Source: Azospirillum thiophilum (GTDB taxonomy: Bacteria > Pseudomonadota > Alphaproteobacteria > Azospirillales > Azospirillaceae). From it: DNA of 64,000 nt. The DNA lies in contig NZ_CP012402.1 in NCBI RefSeq assembly GCF_001305595.1, forward strand, positions 161,501-225,500. Reading direction: 5' to 3'. Shown here one piece after another: positions 9,477-18,132 of the stretch. A program made the translations under genes and the position numbers. Under the pieces are notes generated by a model. The model was not told the DNA's origin and made no database searches. It worked only from the letters and a program-made list of their open reading frames with translations. How positions within the stretch are numbered: position 1 is the stretch's first letter; each line of letters starts with the position of its first letter.

Positions 9477-10868
9477 ATGCAAGGCGGCGATCAGTTTGGC
9501 GGCATGCCCGGACCGGAAACCGAACGCACGGTGATGATGCCGACGCCGGGCGGACGGCGCCAGGCGCCATCCGCAGGCGATCCGGCGGGCATCGATCCGG
9601 CCTCCGCACCACGGGTCGAGTCCGTCGCCGTCGCCGGGCCGGCGCTTGCCGGCATCTTCGCCGCCCGGTCGCCGCTCGCCGCCGCGGCGTCGCCGGTGCT
9701 CCTGCTGGCGGCCCGGCTGAACGACGTCACCGGGGTCCCCGATCTGGAATCGCTACGCCAGCGGGTGATTTCCGCCCTGCGCGACTTCCAGCAGTGGGTG
9801 ACCAGATCCGGCCTCGATGCCGCGACGCAGGCCACGGCGCATTACGCGCTCTGCGCGCTGATCGACGACATCGTGCTGAATTCCGCCTGGGGCAATCAGA
9901 GCTCCTGGACCCGCCAGAACGTCACCAGCATGTTCCACAAGAATGTGGTCGGCGGCGACCAGTTCTATGAAAGGCTGGGCTCGGCCCGCCAGGATCCGGG
10001 CAAGTACGGCGACCTGCTGGAGCTGATGTATCTCTGCCTGTCGCTCGGTTTCCGCGGCCGCTACCGGGTCGCCGGTCGCCAGGACGGCGAACATGCCCGC
10101 ATCCGCGAGGACGTCTACAACATCCTGGTCAAGCACCGCGGCTACGCCGAGCGCATCCTGTGCCCGAACGCCGCGGCGCTGGCGATGGAGTACCGACCGC
10201 CGCGCAGCTCGCTGCCGGTCTGGGTGACGGGGGCCGGCACCGCGCTGTTCCTGCTGCTGCTGTTCCTGGGCCTCAGCTTCCTGCTGAACGGGGCGTCGGA
10301 CCGGTTGTTCGCCGGCATCGGCGGCCTGCCGCCCCACGGCGGCGTGGTGATCGAGGCCCCGGCCCCGGTCAAGCTGGCGGAAGCCGCCCCGCCGCCGGAA
10401 ATTCCGCCGCCGCCGCCACCCGATACCACCCAGGTCCAGCGCGTGCGCAAGTTCCTGGAGCCGGAGATCGCCGAGGGGCTGGTCGAGGTGACGGAGGATG
10501 CGCTGGCCATCACCGTGCGCATGCGCGGCAGCAACCTGTTCGCCAGCGGCAGCGCCGCCCTGAACGACAAGGTGCGGGCGTCGGTCCTGCGCGTCGGCCG
10601 CGCCGTGGCCGAGGAGCCGGGGGCGGTGCTGATCACCGGCCACACCGACAATGTGCCGATGACCGGCGGCGGGCGCCTGCGCTTCCCGTCGAACTGGCAC
10701 CTGTCCAAGGCCCGCGCCGAATCGGTGATGGCGGAATTCGCCCCGCTCTTCGCCGACAAGTTCCGGCTGAAGGCGGAGGGCAAGTCCGACACCGAGCCGG
10801 TGGCGACCAACGACACCGCCGATGGCCGGGCGGCGAATCGCCGGATCGACATCATTCTGAAGAAGTGA
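9477..10868 (+). CDS. tssL: T6SS membrane-complex protein TssL (DotU/IcmH) with OmpA domain
   Basis: TssL anchors the T6SS baseplate to the inner membrane together with TssM. This 463-residue version has the cytoplasmic DotU domain (SPVLLLAARLN, then YALCALIDDIVLNSAWG and LLELMYLCLSLGFRGRYRV), one transmembrane helix near residues 245-268, a proline-rich linker, and a C-terminal OmpA/MotB-like peptidoglycan-binding domain (LITGHTDNVP ... ANRRIDIILKK). The frame is open further upstream through TTG 9438 and GTG 9471. I prefer ATG 9477, which has GGGGTGG just before it. It is the first T6SS gene of the module, 106 bp before tssM. Confidence 0.93.
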   Translation: MQGGDQFGGMPGPETERTVMMPTPGGRRQAPSAGDPAGIDPASAPRVESVAVAGPALAGIFAARSPLAAAASPVLLLAARLNDVTGVPDLESLRQRVISALRDFQQWVTRSGLDAATQATAHYALCALIDDIVLNSAWGNQSSWTRQNVTSMFHKNVVGGDQFYERLGSARQDPGKYGDLLELMYLCLSLGFRGRYRVAGRQDGEHARIREDVYNILVKHRGYAERILCPNAAALAMEYRPPRSSLPVWVTGAGTALFLLLLFLGLSFLLNGASDRLFAGIGGLPPHGGVVIEAPAPVKLAEAAPPPEIPPPPPPDTTQVQRVRKFLEPEIAEGLVEVTEDALAITVRMRGSNLFASGSAALNDKVRASVLRVGRAVAEEPGAVLITGHTDNVPMTGGGRLRFPSNWHLSKARAESVMAEFAPLFADKFRLKAEGKSDTEPVATNDTADGRAANRRIDIILKK

Positions 10869-10974
10869 TGCGGGCTGAAGACGTGAGCGGCGCCATGCGG
10901 CCGTCCCTCGGGGGGAGGGGCGCCGGTGGCGGAAGCGGCCGGATCGGGCCGGAGCCAAGGACAGGGGTGTTGGA

Positions 10975-13900
10975 ATGAGTCGGCTGACCGCGATCTTGCT
11001 CTCCCGGGCGGTGCTGGGATTGATCGGTGCGGCGATCGCGGCGGCGCTGATCGCGTTGCTGGCGCCGCTGGCCGGGCTGGAGATGCCCTGGCTGGCGCTG
11101 GCCGCCGCGGTGCCCTTCCCGATCCTGGTCATCGTGTTGGTCCTGCTCAAGCGCCGCGACGCCAGGGCCGAGGAGCGGATGACCGCCGAGCTGACCGGCG
11201 GCGCCGATGCGGCACGCATGGCTGCATTGGATACGGCCGAAGAGGTCGCCGGCCTGCGCAAAACCTTCGCCGAATCGCTTGCCCTGCTGAAGGCCGGGCG
11301 CAAGCAGCGCGGCCTGGGCGACGGCTATCTCTACAGCACGCCCTGGTACGTCATCATCGGTCCGCCGGGCGCCGGCAAGACCACGGCTCTGCTGAAGAGC
11401 GGCCTGAACTTCCCGCTGGCCGACCAGACCGGCGGAAAGCCGCTGAAGGGCGTCGGCGGCACCCGGCAATGCGACTGGTGGTTCGCAGACGAGGCGATCT
11501 TCCTCGACACCGCCGGGCGCTACACCACCCAGGACAGCCAGGAGGCGGTCGACCAGACCGGCTGGGGCGCCTTCCTGAAGCTGCTGAAGGATGCGCGCTC
11601 GCGCCAGCCGATCAACGGCGTGCTGGTCGCCATGGCGGTGCCCGACCTCGCCGCCGCCGGGGCGGAGGAGCGGGCGCAGCATGCCGCCGCCATCCGCCGC
11701 CGCCTGCGCGAGCTCTACGAGACGCTGAAGGTCAAGGCGCCGGTCTATCTGCTGCTGACCAAGGCCGACCTGATCGCCGGCTTCAACGAGTTCTTCCACG
11801 ACCTGAACCGGGACGAGCGGCGGCAGATCGTCGGCATCACCCTGCCGGCCGGCGAAAGCGAGCTGGGCGACGCCGGCATGGCGACGCTGGACAACGAGCT
11901 GGACGGCATCGCCGGCCGGCTGTCCGCCCGCGCCGTCGACCGCATCCAGCAGGAGCAGGCGCAGGAGCGCCGCGGCGCGATCTTCGCCTTTCCCTCGCAA
12001 CTCGCCTCGCTGAAGGAACCGCTGCTCGACTTCGTCGCGGCGGCCTTCAAGGCCAACCGCTACGAGCCGGCGCTGCGGCTGCGCGGCGTCTATTTCACCA
12101 GCGGCACCCAGGAAGGCACCCAGATCGACCGGCTGATCGGCGGGCTGGCGGAGAGTTTCGGCCTGCCGGCGGCGCCCTTCCGCGGCGGCGCCGTCGCCGC
12201 CGGCCAGCAGCGCAGCTATTTCCTCGGCAGCCTGCTGAGCGATCTGGTGTTCCGCGAGGCCAACATGGTCGGCTTCGACCCGGCGGCGGAGCGGCGGCGC
12301 ATCTGGGTGCCGCGCATCGCCTACGGCCTGTTCGGGCTGGTCACGGTGGCGGCGACCGCCGCCTGGGTTGCCAGCTATCTCGGCAATGCCGGTCTGATCG
12401 ACCGCGAGCAGCAGGCGGTCGATTCCTACCGCCCGAAGGCGGAGGCGCTGGCCGCCGGCACCGTCGCCGACGACGACATCCGCCGCGTCCTGCCGGTGCT
12501 TGCCGAGCTGCGCGCCCTGCCGGCCGGCCATGACACGCTGGCGCTGAAGCAGAAGCTGACTCTCGATTTCGGGCTCTACCAGGGCGACAAGCTGGAGGAG
12601 GCCGGCGACGCGCTGTACCGCCGCGCGGTGAACGGGCTGCTGATGCCGCGGCTGCTGGTGCGGGTGCAGCGCGACCTGCGCGACCGGCTGACCGCCGACG
12701 ACGCCCCGGCGGTGGAGGCGCTGCTGCGCCTGTACCTGACGCTGGGCGGCGCCGGGCCGGTCGACGGCGAGGCGGTGAAGGGCTGGACCGCCGGCTGGCT
12801 GCGCCGCGTCTCGCCGCCGCCGACCGAGGAGGAGACCAAGGCGGTGCTCGGCCACATCGATGCCGGCCTTGCCGCCCCCGCCGGCCTGCCCAAGGTCAAT
12901 CTGGATGCCGAGCTGATCCGGCAGGCGCGCGAGGTGCTGGCCCGCACGCCGCTGGCCGGCCGCGTCTATGCCGCCATCCGCGACGGCGAGGCGGCGCGCA
13001 AGCTGCCGGAATGGCGGCCGTCGGACCAGGCCGGGCCGGAAGGCGACCGGGTGTTCCGCCGCTCGTCGGGCGCGCGGTTCAGCGACGGCGTTCCGGGATT
13101 CTACACCCGGCAGGGCTTCGCCACCGTGATGATGCCGGCCCTGCCGGCGGCGGCGCGGTCGGTGCGCGATCTCAGCTGGCTGCTCGGCCCGCCGCGCGGC
13201 GGGGAGGCCGGGCCGGAACTGGAGACGGCGGCGCTGACGCTGTACCTGCGCGATTATGCCGGCCGCTGGGACACGCTGCTGAACGACATCACCCTGGTGC
13301 CGGCGGCCAACCCGCAGGCGCTGGGCGAGGAGGTCAACATCCTGTCCGGCCGCAGCTCGCCGCTCCAGAAGCTGCTGGCCGCGGTGGCGGACGAGACGAC
13401 GCTGCAACGCCTGCCGGAGGCGCCGGCCGGCGCCTCCCCAACCGTGGCCGCGGTGGCTGCTGCCGCGGCCGACAGCGCCGTCGCCAAGCTGGTCGCCCAG
13501 ATGGTCGATGACCGCTTCCGCCCGGTGAACGACTTCACCCGCAACAGCGGCAACGCCCGGCTGGAGGAACTGCTGCGCCAGCTGGAAGGCGTGCATGCCG
13601 TGCTGGCCCGCCTGTCGCTGGGGCAGGGCGCCGGGCAGAAGCTTTTCGACCTGGCGGCGAACGGCGGCGGCGAGGTGTTCCAGAAGCTCGCCACCGACAT
13701 GGCCTATTACCCGCAGCCGGTGCGGCGCTGGACTGAAGAGCTGGTGGAGCAGGGGACGGCGCGGACGCTCAGCGGCGCCCGCTCCCAGATCGCCGCCGAA
13801 TGGCAGAGCACGGTGCTGCCCTGGTGCCGCCGCGCGCTCGACAACCGCTATCCCTTCGTGCGCGGCGCCTCGTCCGACGTCGGCATGGATGATTTCGCCC

Positions 13901-14484
13901 GGATGTTCGCCCCGGGCGGGCTGATCGACGCCTTCTTTGCCAACCGTCTGCGCCCCTTCGTCGACACCACGCGCGAACCCTGGCGCTGGCAGCCGTCGGC
14001 GGCCGATCTCGGCATTCCGGCGTCGGTGCTGCCGGCCTTTCAGCATGCGGCAATGATCCGCGACGCCTTCTTCCCCGACGGCGGCCGGGTGCCGTCGCTG
14101 CGGTTCGAGCTGCGGCCGACCTATCTCGGCCCCGGCGTCGAGCAGGTGGATCTGGACGTCGACGGCCAGCGCCTGACCTTCGCCCGCACCGCTACGCTGG
14201 CGCAGGGGCTGCAATGGCCGAAGCCGGGCGGGGCGGGCGACCTGCGCGTCACCTTCACCGGCCTGCCGACCGATCCGCCGGAGATGACCCAGCGCACCGG
14301 AAGCTGGGCGTGGTTCCGCACGCTCGACGGCAACCGCGGGCGCAAGGGGGCGGTGCCCGACCGCATCCCGCTGTCCTTCGCCGCCGGCGGCAGGTCGGTC
14401 GGATTCGACGTGCGGATGACCAGCGCGGTCAATCCCTTCTCGATCCGCGACCTGAAGGACTTCCGATGCCCCGACAGTCTCTGA
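10975..14484 (+). CDS. tssM: T6SS membrane-complex protein TssM (IcmF)
   Basis: TssM spans the inner membrane and periplasm and forms the T6SS trans-envelope channel with TssL and TssJ. The 1169-residue protein has two N-terminal membrane helices (about 8-30 and 40-58), a cytoplasmic NTPase domain with Walker A GPPGAGKT at 129-136 and an intact DTAGRY motif, a third membrane helix near 445-470, and a long periplasmic part. The length is normal for the family. The Walker A motif is complete, unlike in TssM versions that have lost it. Its TGA overlaps the tagF start (TGATG). Confidence 0.95.
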   Translation: MSRLTAILLSRAVLGLIGAAIAAALIALLAPLAGLEMPWLALAAAVPFPILVIVLVLLKRRDARAEERMTAELTGGADAARMAALDTAEEVAGLRKTFAESLALLKAGRKQRGLGDGYLYSTPWYVIIGPPGAGKTTALLKSGLNFPLADQTGGKPLKGVGGTRQCDWWFADEAIFLDTAGRYTTQDSQEAVDQTGWGAFLKLLKDARSRQPINGVLVAMAVPDLAAAGAEERAQHAAAIRRRLRELYETLKVKAPVYLLLTKADLIAGFNEFFHDLNRDERRQIVGITLPAGESELGDAGMATLDNELDGIAGRLSARAVDRIQQEQAQERRGAIFAFPSQLASLKEPLLDFVAAAFKANRYEPALRLRGVYFTSGTQEGTQIDRLIGGLAESFGLPAAPFRGGAVAAGQQRSYFLGSLLSDLVFREANMVGFDPAAERRRIWVPRIAYGLFGLVTVAATAAWVASYLGNAGLIDREQQAVDSYRPKAEALAAGTVADDDIRRVLPVLAELRALPAGHDTLALKQKLTLDFGLYQGDKLEEAGDALYRRAVNGLLMPRLLVRVQRDLRDRLTADDAPAVEALLRLYLTLGGAGPVDGEAVKGWTAGWLRRVSPPPTEEETKAVLGHIDAGLAAPAGLPKVNLDAELIRQAREVLARTPLAGRVYAAIRDGEAARKLPEWRPSDQAGPEGDRVFRRSSGARFSDGVPGFYTRQGFATVMMPALPAAARSVRDLSWLLGPPRGGEAGPELETAALTLYLRDYAGRWDTLLNDITLVPAANPQALGEEVNILSGRSSPLQKLLAAVADETTLQRLPEAPAGASPTVAAVAAAAADSAVAKLVAQMVDDRFRPVNDFTRNSGNARLEELLRQLEGVHAVLARLSLGQGAGQKLFDLAANGGGEVFQKLATDMAYYPQPVRRWTEELVEQGTARTLSGARSQIAAEWQSTVLPWCRRALDNRYPFVRGASSDVGMDDFARMFAPGGLIDAFFANRLRPFVDTTREPWRWQPSAADLGIPASVLPAFQHAAMIRDAFFPDGGRVPSLRFELRPTYLGPGVEQVDLDVDGQRLTFARTATLAQGLQWPKPGGAGDLRVTFTGLPTDPPEMTQRTGSWAWFRTLDGNRGRKGAVPDRIPLSFAAGGRSVGFDVRMTSAVNPFSIRDLKDFRCPDSL

Positions 14485-15113
14485 TGAGGCAGCCTGCGGC
14501 GGGGCCGGCGGTGGCGGGCATTGCCGGCTGTTTCGGCAAGGTGCCGGCGCGCGGCGACTTCCTGCTGCGCGGGTTGCCGCGCGCCTTCGCCGACCCCTGG
14601 CACGACTGGCTGCTCGACGGGTTGCAGGCCAGCCGCGCGGCGCTGGCGGACGTCTGGCTCGACCGCTACCTGAATGCCCCGATCTGGCGCTTCGCGCTGG
14701 AGGCCGGCGTCTGCGGGCCGCAGGCCGCGGCCGGTGTGATGATGTCCAGCGTCGACAAGGCGGGCCGCCATTTCCCGCTGACCCTGGTCGCCCTGCTGGC
14801 TCCAGGCCTGTCCGTGGACGGGTCTGCGGCCGGGGCCGCAACCGATAGTGCGTGGTTCGATGCGGCGGAGGAGCTGGCCTTGTCCGCCCTGACCCACACG
14901 CTCGACGTCGAGGCCTTCGTCGGCTCGGTCGCCGCCCTGTCGGCGCCGCAGGCGGCCGCCAGGGAGACGGTCGATGCGCAGACCGCGGCCGGCAGCCGCT
15001 GGTGGACGCTGGGCGGGGAGGGGGTGGCGGAGCAGGGCTTCGCTGCCGCCGGCCTGCCAGCCGCCGCATCCTTCGCCGGTTTCCTGACCGGCCGTACGGC
15101 CGAGGAGGCGTGA
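14484..15113 (+). CDS. tagF: T6SS-associated protein TagF
   Basis: This 209-residue protein matches the TagF family (DUF2094): GCFGKVPARGDFLLRGLP at the N terminus, followed by WLDRYLNAPIWRFAL and the DKAGRHFPLTL block. TagF represses T6SS assembly post-translationally in Pseudomonas and Agrobacterium, working against the PpkA kinase pathway; a PpkA-like kinase and an FHA protein are in this same module. The start at 14484 overlaps the tssM stop and the stop overlaps the vgrG start (both TGATG), so all three are probably translationally coupled. An alternative start is 14466. Confidence 0.9.
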   Translation: MRQPAAGPAVAGIAGCFGKVPARGDFLLRGLPRAFADPWHDWLLDGLQASRAALADVWLDRYLNAPIWRFALEAGVCGPQAAAGVMMSSVDKAGRHFPLTLVALLAPGLSVDGSAAGAATDSAWFDAAEELALSALTHTLDVEAFVGSVAALSAPQAAARETVDAQTAAGSRWWTLGGEGVAEQGFAAAGLPAAASFAGFLTGRTAEEA

Positions 15114-17176
15114 TGCAGTTCGTCCAGGACGACCGCCTGCTGTCGCTGGAAACCCCGGCCGGCCCCGACGTGATGCTGGTTGAGCGGGTGCAGGGGCGCG
15201 AGGCGCTGTCCAGCCCCTTCCTCTACCGCATCGACGCGCTCGGCCCGATCGAGCCGCTGGCGCCGGAGACCATCGTCGGCAACAGCGTCACCATCGGCTT
15301 CCGCCAGCCGGACGGCCAGCGGCATTACGTCAACGGCATCGCCCGCTCGCTCGGTGTCGGCGTGCCGGTGGCGCGCGACCAGCGCTATTACACGATCGAG
15401 GTGGTGCCCTGGCTGTCGCTGCTGTCCTACACCAGCAACTGCCGCATCTTCCACAGCCTGGGCGGCGGCGGGCCGATGACGGTGCCGAAGATCGTCGAGA
15501 CGATCTTCCAGGAATTCGGCTTTTCCAACTTCGAATTCCGCAGCCTGACCGGCACTTACCAGCCACGCGACTATTGCGTGCAGTACAACGAGACCTATCT
15601 CGACTTCATCAGCCGCCTGCTGGAAGAAGAGGGGATCTACTATTACTTCACCCATGAGCGCGACCGGCACAAGCTGATCCTGTCCGACAGCGCCGCCGGC
15701 TATGGCAAGCTGTCGCCGGCCACCCTGCGCTTCAACCCCAGCGGCCAATATGCCGACCAGATCGAGCGATGGGAGCGGGTCTACGCCATCGCCCCCGGCC
15801 GCTGGGCGACCAAGGACTATGATTTCCAGGCGCCGCGCACCGCGCTGGACAGCGACGAGGCGTCGGTCGCCAAGGTTCCGGTCTCGACCAAATACGAGCT
15901 GTTCGAATATCCCGGCCGCTACGCCACGCGGGATGCCGGCTCGGCGCTCGCCCGCCGCCGGATGGAGGCGGAGGAGCGCGGGCTGGAAGGGGTGCGCGGC
16001 ATCGGTGCCTGCCGCAGCCTGCATCCCGGCCTGACCTTCGCCCTGACCGACCATCCGACCGTGGCGGAGAACAACCAGCCCGTCGTGGTGGCGGAACTGG
16101 AGTTCGACGCCTGCAACGAGGGCTTCCTGCCCGGCGACAAGCGCAAGGCCTCCTACGCCAACAGCTTCCGCGCCCTGCCGGCCAAGGCGGTGGTGCGCCC
16201 GGCCCGTCTCACGCCCAAGCCGTCGGTGCGCGGCATCCAGACCGCCTTCGTCGTCGGCCCGGCGGGGGAGGAGATCTACACCGACAAATTCGGCCGCATC
16301 ATGGTGCAGTTCCATTGGGACCGCCGCGGCCGGTCGGACGAGAAGAGCAGCTGCTGGATCCGGGTGGCGCAGAGCTGGGCCGGGCACCAGTGGGGGATGC
16401 AGACGGTGCCGCGCATCGGCATGGAGGTGCTGGTCGATTTCGTCGACGGCGATCCCGACCGGCCGCTGGTGATCGGCGTGGTCAACAACGCCGACACGCT
16501 GCCGACCTATACCCTGCCCGAACACAAGACGCGCTCCGGCATCAAGACGCGCAGCTCGCCGGGCGGGCGCGGCTTCAACGAGATCCGCTTCGAGGACAAG
16601 GCGGGCAAGGAACAGGTCTTCGTCCATGCCCAGCGCGACTATGACCTGCGCATCGGCCATGACAGCCGGACCTCCGTCGCGTCGGGACGGCATGTGAATG
16701 TCGGCGGCGGCCTGTGGGAATGGGTCGGCAAGAACCATCACGCCACCATCGACGGCGACCATGTGGAGTCCATCGGCGGTGGCGTGTCGCGCAGCGTCGG
16801 CGTCGACCTGCACGACAAGATCGGCACCAACTACGCCGTCCATGCCGGGGCCAACCTGTGCCTGGAGGCCGGCGCCTCGCTGACGCTGAAGGTCGGCGGC
16901 AACTTCATCACCCTCAGCCCCGCCGGCATCGCCATGAACGGCACGCTGGTGCTGATCAACAGCGGCGGCGCCGCCAACGGGCTCAGCGCCTCGCCGGCCA
17001 GGCCCGACAAGCCGTCGCCCGCCGACAAGGACAAGGGCGGGACGATCCCGGCGGCGCCCAAGGCCAAACTTCCGCGCCCGGCGCAAGGTCACAAGCCCAA
17101 GGCGGCGGTGCAGGCCATGGTGATGCGCAACGCCGCCGCATCCAACACGCCGTTCTGCGAGATCTGCCAGACATGA
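15113..17176 (+). CDS. vgrG: T6SS spike protein VgrG
   Basis: This 687-residue trimeric spike protein has a gp27-like part (residues 1 to about 370, with YTSNCRIFHSLGG and RDYCVQYNETYLDFISRLLEEEGIYY split across strands) and a gp5-like OB/needle part (GRIMVQFHWDRRG, CWIRVAQ, IPRIGMEVLVDF-type blocks), then the beta-helical needle. After the needle comes a roughly 60-residue Pro/Lys tail ending TPFCEICQT. Such short tails often recruit DUF4123 adaptors, and a DUF4123 gene overlaps its stop by four bases. No enzymatic extension is visible, so this is not an evolved VgrG. Confidence 0.95.
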   Translation: MQFVQDDRLLSLETPAGPDVMLVERVQGREALSSPFLYRIDALGPIEPLAPETIVGNSVTIGFRQPDGQRHYVNGIARSLGVGVPVARDQRYYTIEVVPWLSLLSYTSNCRIFHSLGGGGPMTVPKIVETIFQEFGFSNFEFRSLTGTYQPRDYCVQYNETYLDFISRLLEEEGIYYYFTHERDRHKLILSDSAAGYGKLSPATLRFNPSGQYADQIERWERVYAIAPGRWATKDYDFQAPRTALDSDEASVAKVPVSTKYELFEYPGRYATRDAGSALARRRMEAEERGLEGVRGIGACRSLHPGLTFALTDHPTVAENNQPVVVAELEFDACNEGFLPGDKRKASYANSFRALPAKAVVRPARLTPKPSVRGIQTAFVVGPAGEEIYTDKFGRIMVQFHWDRRGRSDEKSSCWIRVAQSWAGHQWGMQTVPRIGMEVLVDFVDGDPDRPLVIGVVNNADTLPTYTLPEHKTRSGIKTRSSPGGRGFNEIRFEDKAGKEQVFVHAQRDYDLRIGHDSRTSVASGRHVNVGGGLWEWVGKNHHATIDGDHVESIGGGVSRSVGVDLHDKIGTNYAVHAGANLCLEAGASLTLKVGGNFITLSPAGIAMNGTLVLINSGGAANGLSASPARPDKPSPADKDKGGTIPAAPKAKLPRPAQGHKPKAAVQAMVMRNAAASNTPFCEICQT

Positions 17177-17766
17177 GCCCGGTCATGCCCGCCCGATCCC
17201 CACGCCGGACGCCGCAGGAGGTGGTGTCGCGCCTCGCCCACCATCTGTGGCCGGATGGCGAAGCGCGCGCGCTCTACATGATCGTCGATGCGGCGCGCGA
17301 TCCCGGCCTCTATCCCGGCCTGCTGGCGCGCGAGGAGGAGGCGGAGATGCGCTCCCTCTACCAGGGCGACACGGCGAGCGATCTGGCCGAGGTGGCGCCC
17401 TATCTGGTCCGGCTGGAGCGCGGCGGCGCCGTCGCCGACTGGCTGGTCGGCGACGGCTGGGGGCGCGGCTGGGGCATCCTGGCGCTGGCCGATGCCGACA
17501 TCGACGCGGCGCGCCGGCATTTCCGCAAATTCACCATCGTCAACGGCGAGACCGGGGCGACCTACCTGTTCCGCTTCTATGATCCGGCCGTGCTGGCCAG
17601 CTTCCTGCCGACCTGCGACGAGGCCCAGCGCGCCGCGCTGTTCGGCCCGGGCATCCGGTTCCTGGTGGAGGATGCCGGGGCGGATGCGCTCATCCTGTTC
17701 GAGACCGTGAACGGCGACCTGCGCCGTGCCGAAATCCCGCTGGGCACCGCCGCGCGGACCCGCTGA
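17173..17766 (+). CDS. DUF4123 T6SS adaptor/chaperone (Tap/TEC)
   Basis: This is a 197-residue DUF4123 protein: ALYMIVDAARDPGLYPGLL at the N terminus, APYLVRLE, and HFRKFTIV ... LFRFYDPAVLASFLPTCD in the core. The family loads cargo effectors or PAAR proteins onto a cognate VgrG. The start overlaps the vgrG stop (ATGA), which fits a dedicated adaptor for that VgrG. In typical loci the effector gene follows; here the next gene is a bare PAAR protein, so either PAAR is the cargo or the true effector lies further on. Confidence 0.88.
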   Translation: MSPVMPARSPRRTPQEVVSRLAHHLWPDGEARALYMIVDAARDPGLYPGLLAREEEAEMRSLYQGDTASDLAEVAPYLVRLERGGAVADWLVGDGWGRGWGILALADADIDAARRHFRKFTIVNGETGATYLFRFYDPAVLASFLPTCDEAQRAALFGPGIRFLVEDAGADALILFETVNGDLRRAEIPLGTAARTR

Positions 17767-17787
17767 CCGACAGCCGGAGGAGACGTC

Positions 17788-18078
17788 ATGCCGCCCGCCG
17801 CCCGCCTGACCGACATGCACACCTGCCCGATGAGCAGCGGCCCGGTCCCCCATGTCGGCGGACCGATCGTCAGCCCGGGCGTGCCGACGGTGCTGATCGA
17901 ATATCTGCCGGCCGCGGTGGTGACGGACATGTGCATCTGCGTCGGCCCGCCCGACGTGATCGTGAAGGGGTCGATGTCGGTGGTGGTCGGCGGCCGGCCG
18001 GCGGCGCGGCTTGGCGACAAGACCGCCCATGGCGGGGTGATCGTGGCCGGCGCGCCGACGGTCATCATCGGCGATTGA
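17788..18078 (+). CDS. PAAR-domain T6SS tip protein
   Basis: This 96-residue protein is a whole PAAR domain without extension. It shows PPAARLTDMHTCPM at the N terminus, the repeated GxPTVLI/GAPTVIIG edges and the ARLGDKTAHGG block, with His and Cys residues placed for zinc binding. It sharpens the VgrG spike and may connect to an effector. A strong GGAGGAG ribosome-binding site precedes the ATG. It lies between the DUF4123 adaptor and the FHA gene. With no C-terminal toxin domain, any effector it carries must be a separate protein. Confidence 0.93.
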   Translation: MPPAARLTDMHTCPMSSGPVPHVGGPIVSPGVPTVLIEYLPAAVVTDMCICVGPPDVIVKGSMSVVVGGRPAARLGDKTAHGGVIVAGAPTVIIGD

Positions 18079-18132
18079 CGGGCACCTGACGGGCGACTGA
18101 CGGTAAATGGCGGCGTGAGCGGGGAGCATGGA

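Noticed and set aside
10852..15069. 1405-codon open frame on the minus strand
   Set aside because: Antisense of tssM and tagF; high-GC third-position bias creates long open reverse frames.
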